A stretch of DNA of 64,000 bases, taken from the NCBI GenBank assembly GCA_013416445.1, contig JACCER010000003.1:124001-188000 (forward strand). Direction: 5' to 3'. The stretch is from Alcaligenaceae bacterium. Lineage in GTDB: Bacteria > Pseudomonadota > Gammaproteobacteria > Burkholderiales > Burkholderiaceae_B. Within the stretch, counting starts at the first letter, position 1. Each line of letters starts with the position of its first letter. The position numbers and the translations under genes were made by a program. The notes under the pieces were generated by a model. The model was not told the origin of the DNA and did no database searches. It saw only the letters and a list, made by a program, of their open reading frames with translations. Below are positions 8,908 to 16,664 of this stretch, in pieces.

Positions 8908-8937
8908 TTGTCGGATTACGCGCCTGACGGCGCAAGC
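8908..8937. repeat. Half copy of the GTCGGATTA palindromic repeat
   Basis: GTCGGATTACGCGCC followed by TGACGGCGC resembles the left arm and loop of the dispersed repeat; the right TAATCCGAC arm is missing. The left arm overlaps the stop codon of the leftward DUF3482 gene. Confidence 0.5.
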
Positions 8938-10346
8938 TTGGCTGCAAGAGACCGTATGGCCTGCTCGCGCCGTGGCCCTGTGGTGTGGTTGGCATCGAAG
9001 CTTGACCATTGCGGCTGGCTGCGGGCTTCCTGCAGTTCGTCGGGCAGCGCCTGTTGGCGCCATGCATCGGCCACAGCAAGATTGGACGCGGCCGAGGCAT
9101 CGGGATTCAAGCCAGATTCCAGTTGTATGGGGCTTTGCGCGGCGTGGCCACGTTGTTCCAGGGCCGATAGCAACGTCAATTGGCGTATGGCGAGCAGGCG
9201 TAATACAGGATCGTCTACGCTCAGTTCTTGATACCCTCTAAGGCGACCCAGCAGGCGCTTGCCCAGTTTATCGGCGCCTTGCCAAAGGCCGCCCGCCGCC
9301 GCACCCAGCAGGGTTGCCGCCCCCAGGCTGATTCCAGCCGTGAATACATCTAGTGTTGCACCCGCCATTGCGCCCGCCGCCATACCTTTGGTGACATGGA
9401 TGCCTACGTCCTTCAAGGCCTGGGGATGGAATAAGTCCATGCCCCAGCGCTCGCCATCAAGTGGCAAGGCTTGTGCGGAAAAATCGCGAATATTGAAGTT
9501 ATAGCGTTTCAGCAGGTTGTGTACGCACAGGTTTTCGCGATTGCGCACTATGCGGCGCAAGGATAGTGTGGCCTGCTCGAGGGCGGTCTCGTCGGGTTCG
9601 CAGGGTAAATGCCAGGCGGCGACATCGATCAGCAGCTCGGCGATCAGGCGGGTGGCGTCGTGACGACGAATATCGCGTTGCTGAGCGATATCGTTCTTCA
9701 GTGCTTGCAGCAGCCCGGCATGTTGGTCCATCAGCAAGGCCAGCTTGTCGTATAGCTGGGCTTCGCCATCCAGTGCAGGAGCGATGGTGTCGAATTCGAC
9801 GATGGCATGCAGGCCCAGGCGCGCCAGCGCTTCGCGCCAGTCGGCCAGGCGCTGTTCGGGGCTGTGGGTAAAGTTCAGTATGGGCAGGATGGGGTGGCCG
9901 CAACTGGCAAGAATAGCGAGCTCATCTTTGTGCTTGCCCAGCACCGGGTCGCGTACATCTACTACGTATAGGCCAGCGTCGCAATCCAGCAGTTTGTGCA
10001 GCACGCGGGCCTCTTGTTCGAAGCGCTTCTTGCTTTCCGGGCTTTGCAGAAAGCGTCGTATGCGTTCCGGGCCGTCAATGCGTTCGCCTGGTTGCGTCAG
10101 TTGGTCGAAGTAATCTAGCAGGGCGATGCCGTCTTCCATGCCAGGGGTGTCGTACAGTTCTACCACCACCACGCCGTCGACCAGCAAATGGGCGCCTTCC
10201 ACATGGCGCGTGGTGCCGGGGCTGTCTTCCACTACACCAAAGCCAGAGTCGCGCGTGAGCGTGCGCAAGAGCGAAGTCTTGCCTGTATTGGTATGGCCTA
10301 CTACCGCCAGGCGTAAAGGCTGTTGTTCGCGGCTAGACATGGGCAT
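8916..10346 (-). CDS. GTPase with DUF3482 domain
   Basis: The protein has 476 residues. The N-terminal half is an Era/EngA-like GTPase: P-loop GHTNTGKTSLLRTL near residue 17, SPGTTRHVEG as switch I, and DTPGMEDG as G3; the G4 candidate NFTH is unusual. The C-terminal half is DUF3482, with a Gly/Ala-rich amphipathic stretch (KGMAAGAMAGATLDVFTAG) that may contact membrane. It overlaps the upstream DUF2868 gene by 14 bp (8 bp if the ATG at 10340 is used), so the two are translationally coupled. DUF2868 and DUF3482 proteins are a recurring pair of unknown function. The start at 10346 or 10340 is undecided. Confidence 0.88.
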   Translation of the reverse strand: MPMSSREQQPLRLAVVGHTNTGKTSLLRTLTRDSGFGVVEDSPGTTRHVEGAHLLVDGVVVVELYDTPGMEDGIALLDYFDQLTQPGERIDGPERIRRFLQSPESKKRFEQEARVLHKLLDCDAGLYVVDVRDPVLGKHKDELAILASCGHPILPILNFTHSPEQRLADWREALARLGLHAIVEFDTIAPALDGEAQLYDKLALLMDQHAGLLQALKNDIAQQRDIRRHDATRLIAELLIDVAAWHLPCEPDETALEQATLSLRRIVRNRENLCVHNLLKRYNFNIRDFSAQALPLDGERWGMDLFHPQALKDVGIHVTKGMAAGAMAGATLDVFTAGISLGAATLLGAAAGGLWQGADKLGKRLLGRLRGYQELSVDDPVLRLLAIRQLTLLSALEQRGHAAQSPIQLESGLNPDASAASNLAVADAWRQQALPDELQEARSQPQWSSFDANHTTGPRREQAIRSLAAKLAPSGA

Positions 10347-11787
10347 TTTGGCTGGAAGGGTTCGGTGATCCGGAGGCCAGCCAGGCTAAGGCGGACTCGA
10401 GGCCGGTGTGTAGTTGATCGGGCTTGAATCCCGCAGCGGCAAGGCGTTCGCGCCAGGCCAGGGTACGGGCCTCGTAAGCGTGGCTGTCGGATGAGGCGTT
10501 GTATAAGGCCACATGCGCCAGGCCGGCCAGGCTGGCCAGATCGGCCAGCAAGGCTATGGTGCCACGGTCTGGGGTTTGTTGCGCATCGCAGACCATCAGT
10601 AATTGTCCGGGTGGTTGCTGCGCAAGCCGGTCAAGCAGGCTTTTGCGTTCTGGCCGAGTATCAATGATGCCTAAGTCTAGCGTGCCCGCAGGCAAATGGG
10701 TGGGCGGCCAAGGGGTGTCGGATGCCAGTTCGACGCCAACCAGCAACGGCCGGTCTTGCTCGTAAGCAGCAAGGGAGCCAGGGTGCAGCTGCGCCTGGAA
10801 GCCAGGTGTGGCGGGCGAATCGATGCCGGCCCTTTCGCTGCTGGGTGTAAGGCGGTTGCGTAGTTCGGCGTAGCCAGGCAGGCTTTCGTCCAGCCGGATG
10901 CCGGTCAGTTTTCGCCTGGCCGTGATCAGGCTGAAAGCCAGGCATAGCAGACGCGGCAGCAGCCCATACGCGACAACGCAGCCTATCAGCCAGCTGGACC
11001 ACAAGGCTTGAGCAGATTCCGGCAAGGTGGTGAGGCCATTGCTGGCCCGGACTATGGTTTCAGGCGGGATGGCGAAGCCCAGCACCGAAGGCAGCCAGCC
11101 CGCTATGGCAGTGAGCGAGACAAAGGTGTCGGCCGACAAGAGGGTGGTTTCCCAATTGAAGCCATAGCGGCGGGCTGAGAGCATGGCCAGCAGGGTGAGC
11201 AGCATGGCCAGCAGCGCGCTTGCCCACAGGCCGTTGCTGATGGCGCCCAATACCCATCGCAGGGCATGATGGCGGCTTAAGACTTCGACCAGGGCCCGTG
11301 GCGTGAGCGCGGCGTCGGGCCCGCGTGCCAGCTTGCGAGTAAGCCATAGCCATAATTCGCCCAGCCAGGTGCCGCCGCTGCTTTGTACTGCGAAACTCAG
11401 CAGCCAGAACAGCAGGGTCAGTAGGTTCAGGCCCAGCAGGGTAGTCAGGGCCAGCAGTACATTGACCGACCGGCCGCCATCGCCCAGTGCGCCCATTGCG
11501 GTGGCAATGCCAGCCATGATGGCTACCAGCCACATGCCCAGCAGCACCAGTTTCGAGCCTTGTGTCCAGCGCACAATAAGCAGGTCGAGCTTTTCGCGCT
11601 GGCCAAGCAATTGGGCGCGCAACAATACTTTTTGTGTAAAGCCGCGTCCTTGGGCGCGGGCGCGACGTGTTTCATTGGCGTCTTCGAGCGGCCCCCACAA
11701 GGCTTCACGCAGGCGCAGGATTTCCGCCAGCCAGTAACAGGTAAAAAAGGGTGTCGACGGCGTCTCGTTTGGGTGTCGGTCAGGCAT
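10333..11787 (-). CDS. DUF2868 membrane protein
   Basis: The protein has 484 residues with several hydrophobic segments (LVLLGMWLVAIMAGIATAMG, LLALTTLLGLNLLTLLFWLL, WASALLAMLLTLLAML and one near LWSSWLIGCVVAYGLLPRLL). A soluble C-terminal part of about 150 residues follows, with a DLGIIDTRPERKSLLDRL stretch. This matches the DUF2868 partner of DUF3482 GTPases. The start overlaps the end of the DUF1232 gene by 8 bp and the end overlaps the GTPase gene, giving a tightly packed three-gene operon. A membrane platform for the GTPase is a reasonable inference; no activity is known to me. Confidence 0.87.
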   Translation of the reverse strand: MPDRHPNETPSTPFFTCYWLAEILRLREALWGPLEDANETRRARAQGRGFTQKVLLRAQLLGQREKLDLLIVRWTQGSKLVLLGMWLVAIMAGIATAMGALGDGGRSVNVLLALTTLLGLNLLTLLFWLLSFAVQSSGGTWLGELWLWLTRKLARGPDAALTPRALVEVLSRHHALRWVLGAISNGLWASALLAMLLTLLAMLSARRYGFNWETTLLSADTFVSLTAIAGWLPSVLGFAIPPETIVRASNGLTTLPESAQALWSSWLIGCVVAYGLLPRLLCLAFSLITARRKLTGIRLDESLPGYAELRNRLTPSSERAGIDSPATPGFQAQLHPGSLAAYEQDRPLLVGVELASDTPWPPTHLPAGTLDLGIIDTRPERKSLLDRLAQQPPGQLLMVCDAQQTPDRGTIALLADLASLAGLAHVALYNASSDSHAYEARTLAWRERLAAAGFKPDQLHTGLESALAWLASGSPNPSSQNAHV

Positions 11788-12148
11788 CCGTATAGGTATC
11801 AGCAGCGGGTTGGGCGAACCATTGGTCTAGTTTGCGGTGGGCCTGCTCTTTGACTTCGGGGGTGATGTAAAACGCAATGGTGGCCAGTGCGGCAGCCATG
11901 ACACCGATATCGTCGGTGTAGCCGATAAGCGGCGCCAGGTCGGGGATGGCGTCGAGGGGAAAAATAAAATAGCCTAGCGCGCCATAAATAATACGCTTGG
12001 CCCATTTTGGCGTATTGGCATCTTGGGTTGCGTAATATAGGTAAAGCGCCTTTTCCAGGGCGGAACGGCCCGTTGATTGGGCGAGTGGCCCCAGTTTTTT
12101 CCAAAAGCGTTGCGGTGAGTATTCGTTTTGATAGCGGGAATTGTCCAT
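11780..12148 (-). CDS. DUF1232 (YkvA-like) small membrane protein
   Basis: The protein has 122 residues. The DUF1232 core is clear: ALYLYYATQDANTPKWAKRI, then the motif GYFIFPLDAIPDLAPLIGYTDD near residues 60-82, then a hydrophobic helix VMAAALATIAFYI. I chose the ATG at 12148 because it sits 5 bp after a perfect AGGAGG; a TTG just before it is in frame. It is the first gene of the DUF1232-DUF2868-DUF3482 operon. YkvA proteins have no established function. Confidence 0.88.
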   Translation of the reverse strand: MDNSRYQNEYSPQRFWKKLGPLAQSTGRSALEKALYLYYATQDANTPKWAKRIIYGALGYFIFPLDAIPDLAPLIGYTDDIGVMAAALATIAFYITPEVKEQAHRKLDQWFAQPAADTYTDA

Positions 12149-12223
12149 CAAGCCTCCTGATAGCCAGAGTAAGAAGCGTACAGCGTATTGTAGCTATCGT
12201 CATTGGCCCTTCATATGTTTTTC

Positions 12224-12256
12224 GTAGGTCGGTATTGGCACAGCGTGATCCGACAC
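12224..12256. repeat. Degenerate copy of the GTCGGATTA palindromic repeat
   Basis: Left arm TAGGTCGGTATTG and right arm GTGATCCGACA flank a short CACAGC centre. The copy sits between the divergent DUF1232 and crotonase genes. Confidence 0.55.
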
Positions 12257-12283
12257 CGGTACCCTGGCTCTTATGGTTTATCG

Positions 12284-12315
12284 TTGACAATAATGAATGA
12301 TACTGAGTAGTATCA
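12284..12315 (+). promoter_or_regulatory. Promoter with TetR-type operator upstream of crotonase
   Basis: TTGACA at 12284-12289 and TAGTAT at 12308-12313 (18-bp spacer) form a plausible sigma-70 promoter. The palindrome TGATACT-GAGT-AGTATCA at 12298-12315 covers the -10 element. The same half-sites occur upstream of the CoA-transferase/tetR operon at 15982-16009. Repression by the TetR protein encoded at 14111-14791 is the natural reading. The predicted transcript start is only about 10-15 nt from the ATG at 12332, and no Shine-Dalgarno site is visible, so the message may be nearly leaderless. Confidence 0.75.
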
Positions 12316-12331
12316 AAATACTATTAAATAC

Positions 12332-13105
12332 ATGAACCAGAAAATGACTTCTAAAATATTGATCGAAAAAAACGGCCCTGTAACAACCATCATTATTAAT
12401 CGACCTGAAGTGCGCAACGCGCTTGACCTAGAGGCCACGGCGCTGCTGGCGGCTGCCTTCGATGAGTTTGAGCATGACCCCAGCGCAAAAGTGGGTGTGC
12501 TATGGGGGGCCGGCGGGGCTTTCTGTGCCGGAGCCGACTTGAAAGAATTGGCCGGCGGAGCGGCTTATGAACCATGGGCTGGCAGTGCCGACGGCCCTTT
12601 GCGCCGCCCCTTAAACAAGCCGGTTATTGCCGCTATCTCGGGCTACGCCTGCGCCGGCGGCTTAGGGGTGGCGTTGTGGTGCGATCTGCGTGTCGCCGAA
12701 GAAAGCGCCATGTTTGCCGTGTTGTCGCGCCGATGGGGTGTGCCCATGAGCGATGGCACCACAGTCCGCCTGCCACGTCTCATTGGCATGAGCAATGCGC
12801 TTGATATGTTGCTGACCGCGCGCAAAGTCGATGCTGCCAAGGCGGAACAGATGGGCCTGGTCAACAGAGTGGTGCCCGATGGGCAATCACGGGCAGCCGC
12901 CGAAGAACTGGCTTTGGTGCTGGCCGGCTTCCCACAGATAGCCATGCTCTCAGACAGGCAGTCCGCGTATGAGCAAGAAGCATTGTCTCTGGACGCGGCC
13001 ATTGAGCGCGAAGCCGAATTATCGATACAGGCGCGGCTCACAGAAGCGGAGTCGGGCGCGCGTCGTTTCGCTTCAGGACTTGGCCGCCACGGAGAACCCT
13101 CATGA
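12332..13105 (+). CDS. Enoyl-CoA hydratase/isomerase (crotonase) family protein
   Basis: The protein has 257 residues with the crotonase fold: NRPEVRNALD, the oxyanion-hole segment GGAFCAGADLKEL, and SGYACAGGLGVALWCD. The two glutamates that catalyse hydration in rat enoyl-CoA hydratase (E144 and E164) align with Gly in AGGLG and Ser in AVLSRRWG. The region GVPMSDGTTVRLPRLIG is typical of a subgroup with unassigned activity. An ATG at 12344 is an alternative start. The stop overlaps the ATG of the next gene (ATGA), so both are translated together under the operator at 12298. Confidence 0.88.
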   Translation: MNQKMTSKILIEKNGPVTTIIINRPEVRNALDLEATALLAAAFDEFEHDPSAKVGVLWGAGGAFCAGADLKELAGGAAYEPWAGSADGPLRRPLNKPVIAAISGYACAGGLGVALWCDLRVAEESAMFAVLSRRWGVPMSDGTTVRLPRLIGMSNALDMLLTARKVDAAKAEQMGLVNRVVPDGQSRAAAEELALVLAGFPQIAMLSDRQSAYEQEALSLDAAIEREAELSIQARLTEAESGARRFASGLGRHGEPS

Positions 13106-14097
13106 AGGCCGTGGTGTGTCGTGATCTGGGGCTGGATGCGACAGCCGTGGAAGTTGTCGTGCCGCCCGCCATGACCGATACCGGAGTCCGCATTGCCGTT
13201 CATGCAATTGGTGTGAGCTTTGCCAATCTGTTGGTTATCGACGGCAAGCATCAAAACAGGCAGGCGCCTCCTTTTACGCCAGGTACAGAGGTCGCTGGCA
13301 TTGTCACACAGTGCGGGCCCAAAGCCACGCTGTTCAAGGCGGGCGACCGGGTTGTGGCAGGCGTCAAAACGGGTGGGTACGCCGAGCAGGTCGTAGCCCC
13401 GGAAGACACGGTATTTGCGCTGCCGGACAACGTCGGTTTTGATGACGCTGTGCAGTTCCCAACCATTTACGCCACCGCCTACGGCGCCCTGGTATGGAAG
13501 GCGGGCTTACAAAAGGGCGAGACCCTGCTGGTGCATGGCGCCGCCGGTGGTAGCGGCCTGGCTGCAGTCGAAATCGGCAAGTTGCTTGGCGCGCGGGTGA
13601 TTGCCACAGCGGGAACCGCGCTCAAGTTGCAGGCCGCACTCGAGCACGGGGCAGATGTGGGTATCAATTACAAGGAAGACAATTTCCGCGACAAGGTGCT
13701 GGCCCTGACAAACGGGCTGGGGGCTGATGTTATCTTTGATCCGGTTGGTGGGAAGGTGTTTGATGAGTCGCTGCGCTGTATCGCCCCCGAGGGCAGGATG
13801 ATTCCCATGGGTTTCGCCAGCGGAGATATCCCGCAGATTCCGGCCAATATTGTGCTGGTCAAAAATATTACGATTATCGGGCTTTATTGGGGTTACTACA
13901 TGGGATGGGCCCGTCAGCCTATGCAACCGGGCACCCCCAAAAAGGTAAGGGCCGCGTTTCATGAAATGCTGGCATGGGCATCAGACGGCAAGCTGCGTCC
14001 ACATACCTGGCGTAAGTATCCCATGCAGGACTTCAAGCAGGCGCTTGCCGCTGTTTCGTCGCGCGAAGTGGTCGGACGAGTAGTGCTGAATCCCTAA
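13102..14097 (+). CDS. NADPH:quinone oxidoreductase-like zinc-independent MDR protein
   Basis: The protein has 331 residues of the medium-chain dehydrogenase/reductase superfamily, quinone oxidoreductase branch. Visible: the FTPGTEVAGIVTQCG N-terminal motif, a nucleotide-binding Rossmann motif HGAAGGSGLAAVEIGKLLGA near residue 150, and GADVIFDPVGG. The cysteine ligands of zinc alcohol dehydrogenases are absent. It reduces quinones, enones or enoyl-CoA-like substrates with NADPH; the substrate is unknown. The start overlaps the crotonase stop by 4 bp. It converges on the tetR gene with a 13-bp gap. Confidence 0.9.
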   Translation: MKAVVCRDLGLDATAVEVVVPPAMTDTGVRIAVHAIGVSFANLLVIDGKHQNRQAPPFTPGTEVAGIVTQCGPKATLFKAGDRVVAGVKTGGYAEQVVAPEDTVFALPDNVGFDDAVQFPTIYATAYGALVWKAGLQKGETLLVHGAAGGSGLAAVEIGKLLGARVIATAGTALKLQAALEHGADVGINYKEDNFRDKVLALTNGLGADVIFDPVGGKVFDESLRCIAPEGRMIPMGFASGDIPQIPANIVLVKNITIIGLYWGYYMGWARQPMQPGTPKKVRAAFHEMLAWASDGKLRPHTWRKYPMQDFKQALAAVSSREVVGRVVLNP

Positions 14098-14110
14098 TTC
14101 AATTTGTGCT

Positions 14111-14791
14111 TTATTGCCTGAAGGCTTGCAGCGCAAATGACGCAAGCTCGTGGGCGATGCGGTCTTGGTCGGTGTCGCTTTCGTGGGGCCGCGGACGATA
14201 CCAGCGAGAGGTCCAGTTTAAAGCGCCAAGTAGCGGCTTGACCCATAGTTTAGGATCCACGTTTTGGAATTCGCCGTTTTGGATACCTTCATCAATGACT
14301 TGCACATACATCATTTCGTTGCTGTCGCGCAGATCGGTGATCGCTTTTAGTTCTGATCGTTCTTTTGTATTCGTTCTGCCGCTAAGGTGTAGTTCCAGGC
14401 CTTGGGCGGCAACACGCAGGTAAGATAACTGCTGCATGATCAACAATGTATGCGCATGCGCCATTTTATAAAGCTTGCGAGATGGCGCATCGTCGGAAAG
14501 TGCATGGGGTTCAATGGCTGCGCGCGTCATTTCCATGGCGCGTCGCTGCACCGCAAAAAAGAGCGTTGATTTATTCTTGAAATGGTAATAAATAATGCCC
14601 TTGGTTGCCCCGTAAGCGGCACTGATGTCATCGACCGACGCGGTGGCGAACCCCAATTCCATGAATACCAAGGCGGCGGCGTCAAGGATGGCATTGGATT
14701 TGTCCAGGCTGGTCAGTTTGCCGATGCCAGGTGCTGGTGCGTTGGCAGTGACCTTCTTCGCTTGGCTTGCGGCGCTAAGGCTTTTGGGCAT
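14111..14791 (-). CDS. TetR-family transcriptional regulator
   Basis: The product has 226 residues when started at the ATG at 14791; the longer open frame overlaps the CoA-transferase gene and its extra residues do not look like protein. The HTH lies at TASVDDISAAYGATKGIIYYHFKNKSTLF, followed by an all-helical ligand domain. It contains the WTSRWYRP segment seen in TetR proteins of acyl-CoA metabolism (also present in the two other TetR proteins of this window). It is the second gene of an operon with the CoA-transferase, 37 bp downstream of it. Its likely operators are the palindromes at 12298-12315 and 15982-16009. Confidence 0.9.
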   Translation of the reverse strand: MPKSLSAASQAKKVTANAPAPGIGKLTSLDKSNAILDAAALVFMELGFATASVDDISAAYGATKGIIYYHFKNKSTLFFAVQRRAMEMTRAAIEPHALSDDAPSRKLYKMAHAHTLLIMQQLSYLRVAAQGLELHLSGRTNTKERSELKAITDLRDSNEMMYVQVIDEGIQNGEFQNVDPKLWVKPLLGALNWTSRWYRPRPHESDTDQDRIAHELASFALQAFRQ

Positions 14792-14828
14792 GATATAGGC
14801 GGCGCTGATGGTAAGGCAGCGCTTTAAT

Positions 14829-15959
14829 TTATGCTTGCGCCGAAAACTCGGCGCGTACTTTGTCGGTGTGCTCGCCCAGGGCGGGTACCGGGCCATAAGT
14901 GCGTGGTTGTCCGCGGAACTGGTAGGGAGGCGCAACAATATTCACCTGACCGTTCTTGGTCTGGACAGGCGTTCGGCGCAAGTGGGGATGCGTGGAAAGT
15001 TCTGCCACCGTATTGACCGAGGCATAGGCAACCTGCGCCGTAATCATGCGGGACTCCGCTACTTCGTGCGTCAGTGTCGACAACACTTGCGCTACGATTT
15101 GTTCCAGCGCGGCCCGATTTGCGACGCGTTGGCCATTCGTGGCGTAGCAGTCTTGTTCGAGCAGTTCTGGCTGTTGCAAGACCCCAGTGGCGAAACGCTT
15201 CCATTCGCCATCGTTCTGAACACCAACGAGTATTTGCTTGTCATCTTTAACTGCGAATGCGCCGTAAGGCGCTATCGTGGGATGAGACAAGCCGACACGT
15301 GGCCATACCGTACCGCCATAGTCATAATGCAACAGGGGTACGCTCATCCAGTCGGTCATGGAATCGAACAATGAAACCTGGATGGCGCTGCCTTGCCCCG
15401 TTTGGCTGCGAGCGATCAGCGCTTCCAGGATGGCTGCATGGGCGTACATGCCGGTTCCGATATCACAGGCCGAGACCCCGATGCGCGTGGGAGTTTCCGG
15501 GGTTCCTGTAACAGAGCATATGCCGCTTTCAGCTTGCACCAGCAGATCGTAGGCCCGGTTGCCGGCATAAGGGCCGGTGTCGCCATAGCCGGTAATGTCG
15601 CAAGTGATGAGCCGGGGGTTTGCTTCGCGCATGGCTTTCCATCCGAAACCGGCGCGTTCGGCGGCGCCGGGTCCCAGGTTCTGGATCAGTACATCGGCTT
15701 GTGAAATCATGTTTTTCAACAACGCCAACTCTTCGGGATTTGCGAAATCAAGAACGATGGATTCTTTGCCCCGGTTCAACCACACGAAATAGGTGCTGTC
15801 CCCTTTGACTGCATTGTCGTAGCCGCGTGAAAAGTCGCCTTGTGCCCTTTCGATCTTTATGACGCGTGCGCCTGCGTCTGCCAGCCGAGATGAGGCGAAA
15901 GGCGCTGCAGCGGCTTGTTCAACGGCAATGACAAGTATGCCTTCAAGTGGCAGTCCCAT
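14829..15959 (-). CDS. CaiB/BaiF-family CoA-transferase
   Basis: The protein has 376 residues. Class III CoA-transferases move CoA between carboxylic acids. Visible: N-terminal GILVIAVEQAAAAPFASSRLADAGARVIKIE, GDSTYFVWLNRGKESIVLDF, and the catalytic-Asp region SACDIGTGMYAHAAILEAL near residue 165. Donor and acceptor cannot be told from sequence; succinyl-CoA donors are common in this family. Together with the crotonase and quinone oxidoreductase across the convergent junction it forms a small catabolic unit under one TetR. The start at 15959 is preceded by AAGGAG. Confidence 0.92.
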   Translation of the reverse strand: MGLPLEGILVIAVEQAAAAPFASSRLADAGARVIKIERAQGDFSRGYDNAVKGDSTYFVWLNRGKESIVLDFANPEELALLKNMISQADVLIQNLGPGAAERAGFGWKAMREANPRLITCDITGYGDTGPYAGNRAYDLLVQAESGICSVTGTPETPTRIGVSACDIGTGMYAHAAILEALIARSQTGQGSAIQVSLFDSMTDWMSVPLLHYDYGGTVWPRVGLSHPTIAPYGAFAVKDDKQILVGVQNDGEWKRFATGVLQQPELLEQDCYATNGQRVANRAALEQIVAQVLSTLTHEVAESRMITAQVAYASVNTVAELSTHPHLRRTPVQTKNGQVNIVAPPYQFRGQPRTYGPVPALGEHTDKVRAEFSAQA

Positions 15960-15981
15960 TCGTTTCTCCTTGGTATGAATA

Positions 15982-16009
15982 AATTATGATACTAGGTAGT
16001 ATCATAATT
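15982..16009. promoter_or_regulatory. 28-bp perfect palindrome, likely TetR operator
   Basis: The arms AATTATGATACT and AGTATCATAATT (12 bp, perfect) are separated by AGGT, 23 bp upstream of the CoA-transferase start. The inner half-sites TGATACT / AGTATCA are identical to those upstream of the crotonase at 12298. It is assigned to the TetR protein encoded in the same operon. Confidence 0.8.
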
Positions 16010-16088
16010 CATGCATCTTCGCCGTGGCAAATAGGCTCATTGCCGACCTTATCAGCATGATGCTTTGTCATTGTCATTGTCGTGGCAA

Positions 16089-16126
16089 CGTCGGGTTATG
16101 CGCCTGGCGGCGCTAATCTGATCTAT
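16089..16126. repeat. Copy of the GTCGGATTA palindromic repeat (long form)
   Basis: GTCGGGTTATGCGCC-TGGC-GGCGCTAATCTGATC: the long form of the dispersed repeat with a GCGCC/GGCGC inner stem and a few mismatches against the intact copy at 44779. It lies in the 210-bp gap between the CoA-transferase promoter and the GlsB-like gene. Confidence 0.65.
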
Positions 16127-16169
16127 GCACATGTTTTATCGCAGCGGTCCTGCAAAGAGCAGCCGGGAA

Positions 16170-16418
16170 TCAGTTTTTTTTGGCAACCAGGCCGTAGATA
16201 AACAGCACGATAATGGCGCCTACGATGGAACCTACCCAGCCCGCGCCCTGGCCAGGTTGATAAAAGCCCAGGGTCGCGCCCAGGTAGCCAGCCACGACGG
16301 AGCCTACAATTCCCAGGATAACAGTCAGAATAAAGCCCAGCTTTTGGTTGCCGGGCATGATGGCCCGTGCAAGCAGGCCTACGATAAAGCCAACTACGAT
16401 CATGCTGATGATGCCCAT
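16170..16418 (-). CDS. GlsB/YeaQ/YmgE-family stress-associated membrane protein
   Basis: This small inner-membrane protein (82 residues) has three hydrophobic segments. MGIISMIVVGFIVGLLARAI with PGNQKLGFILTVILGIVGS and GAIIVLFIYGL is the standard pattern of the transglycosylase-associated (GlsB/YeaQ) family, which is stress-induced in many bacteria. No enzymatic activity is established. It is a single gene. The 246 bp upstream hold no other gene but include a palindromic repeat copy near 16610. Confidence 0.9.
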   Translation of the reverse strand: MGIISMIVVGFIVGLLARAIMPGNQKLGFILTVILGIVGSVVAGYLGATLGFYQPGQGAGWVGSIVGAIIVLFIYGLVAKKN

Positions 16419-16607
16419 GATGATTTTTATCCTTTAAGTAAGAAAGAGAGCAACGCGGCGTTTGCTGCCAGGGCATATGCTTGCCTGGGTGCGTTAATCA
16501 TAGGGATGTGATGGCCCCGCGTCTAGCGCGTAGTGGCACATTTGGTGTCAAGAAATTTAACAATTGTGAACTGATGTGAGAGCGGATGGCGGCAACGGCC
16601 AGGATAG

Positions 16608-16637
16608 GCGTCGGATTCGCGCAGCGTAATCCAACAT
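16608..16637. repeat. Copy of the GTCGGATTA palindromic repeat (short form)
   Basis: GCGTCGGATTCGCGCAGCG then TAATCCAACAT: the short form with one mismatch in each arm. It lies just downstream of the peptide transporter operon, so it may act as a transcript end or stabilising stem. Confidence 0.6.
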
Positions 16638-16664
16638 GCACCATAGCGAAAGCAACACCAGCAT

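Noticed and set aside
13102-14097. Quinone oxidoreductase considered as acryloyl-CoA reductase or a zinc alcohol dehydrogenase
   Set aside because: The zinc ligands are absent and no diagnostic motif separates acryloyl-CoA reductase from general quinone oxidoreductases, so only the family call is kept.
14792-14938. N-terminal extension of the TetR frame into the CoA-transferase gene
   Set aside because: The residues are low-quality sequence opposite and overlapping a well-supported gene; the family N-terminus begins near 14791.
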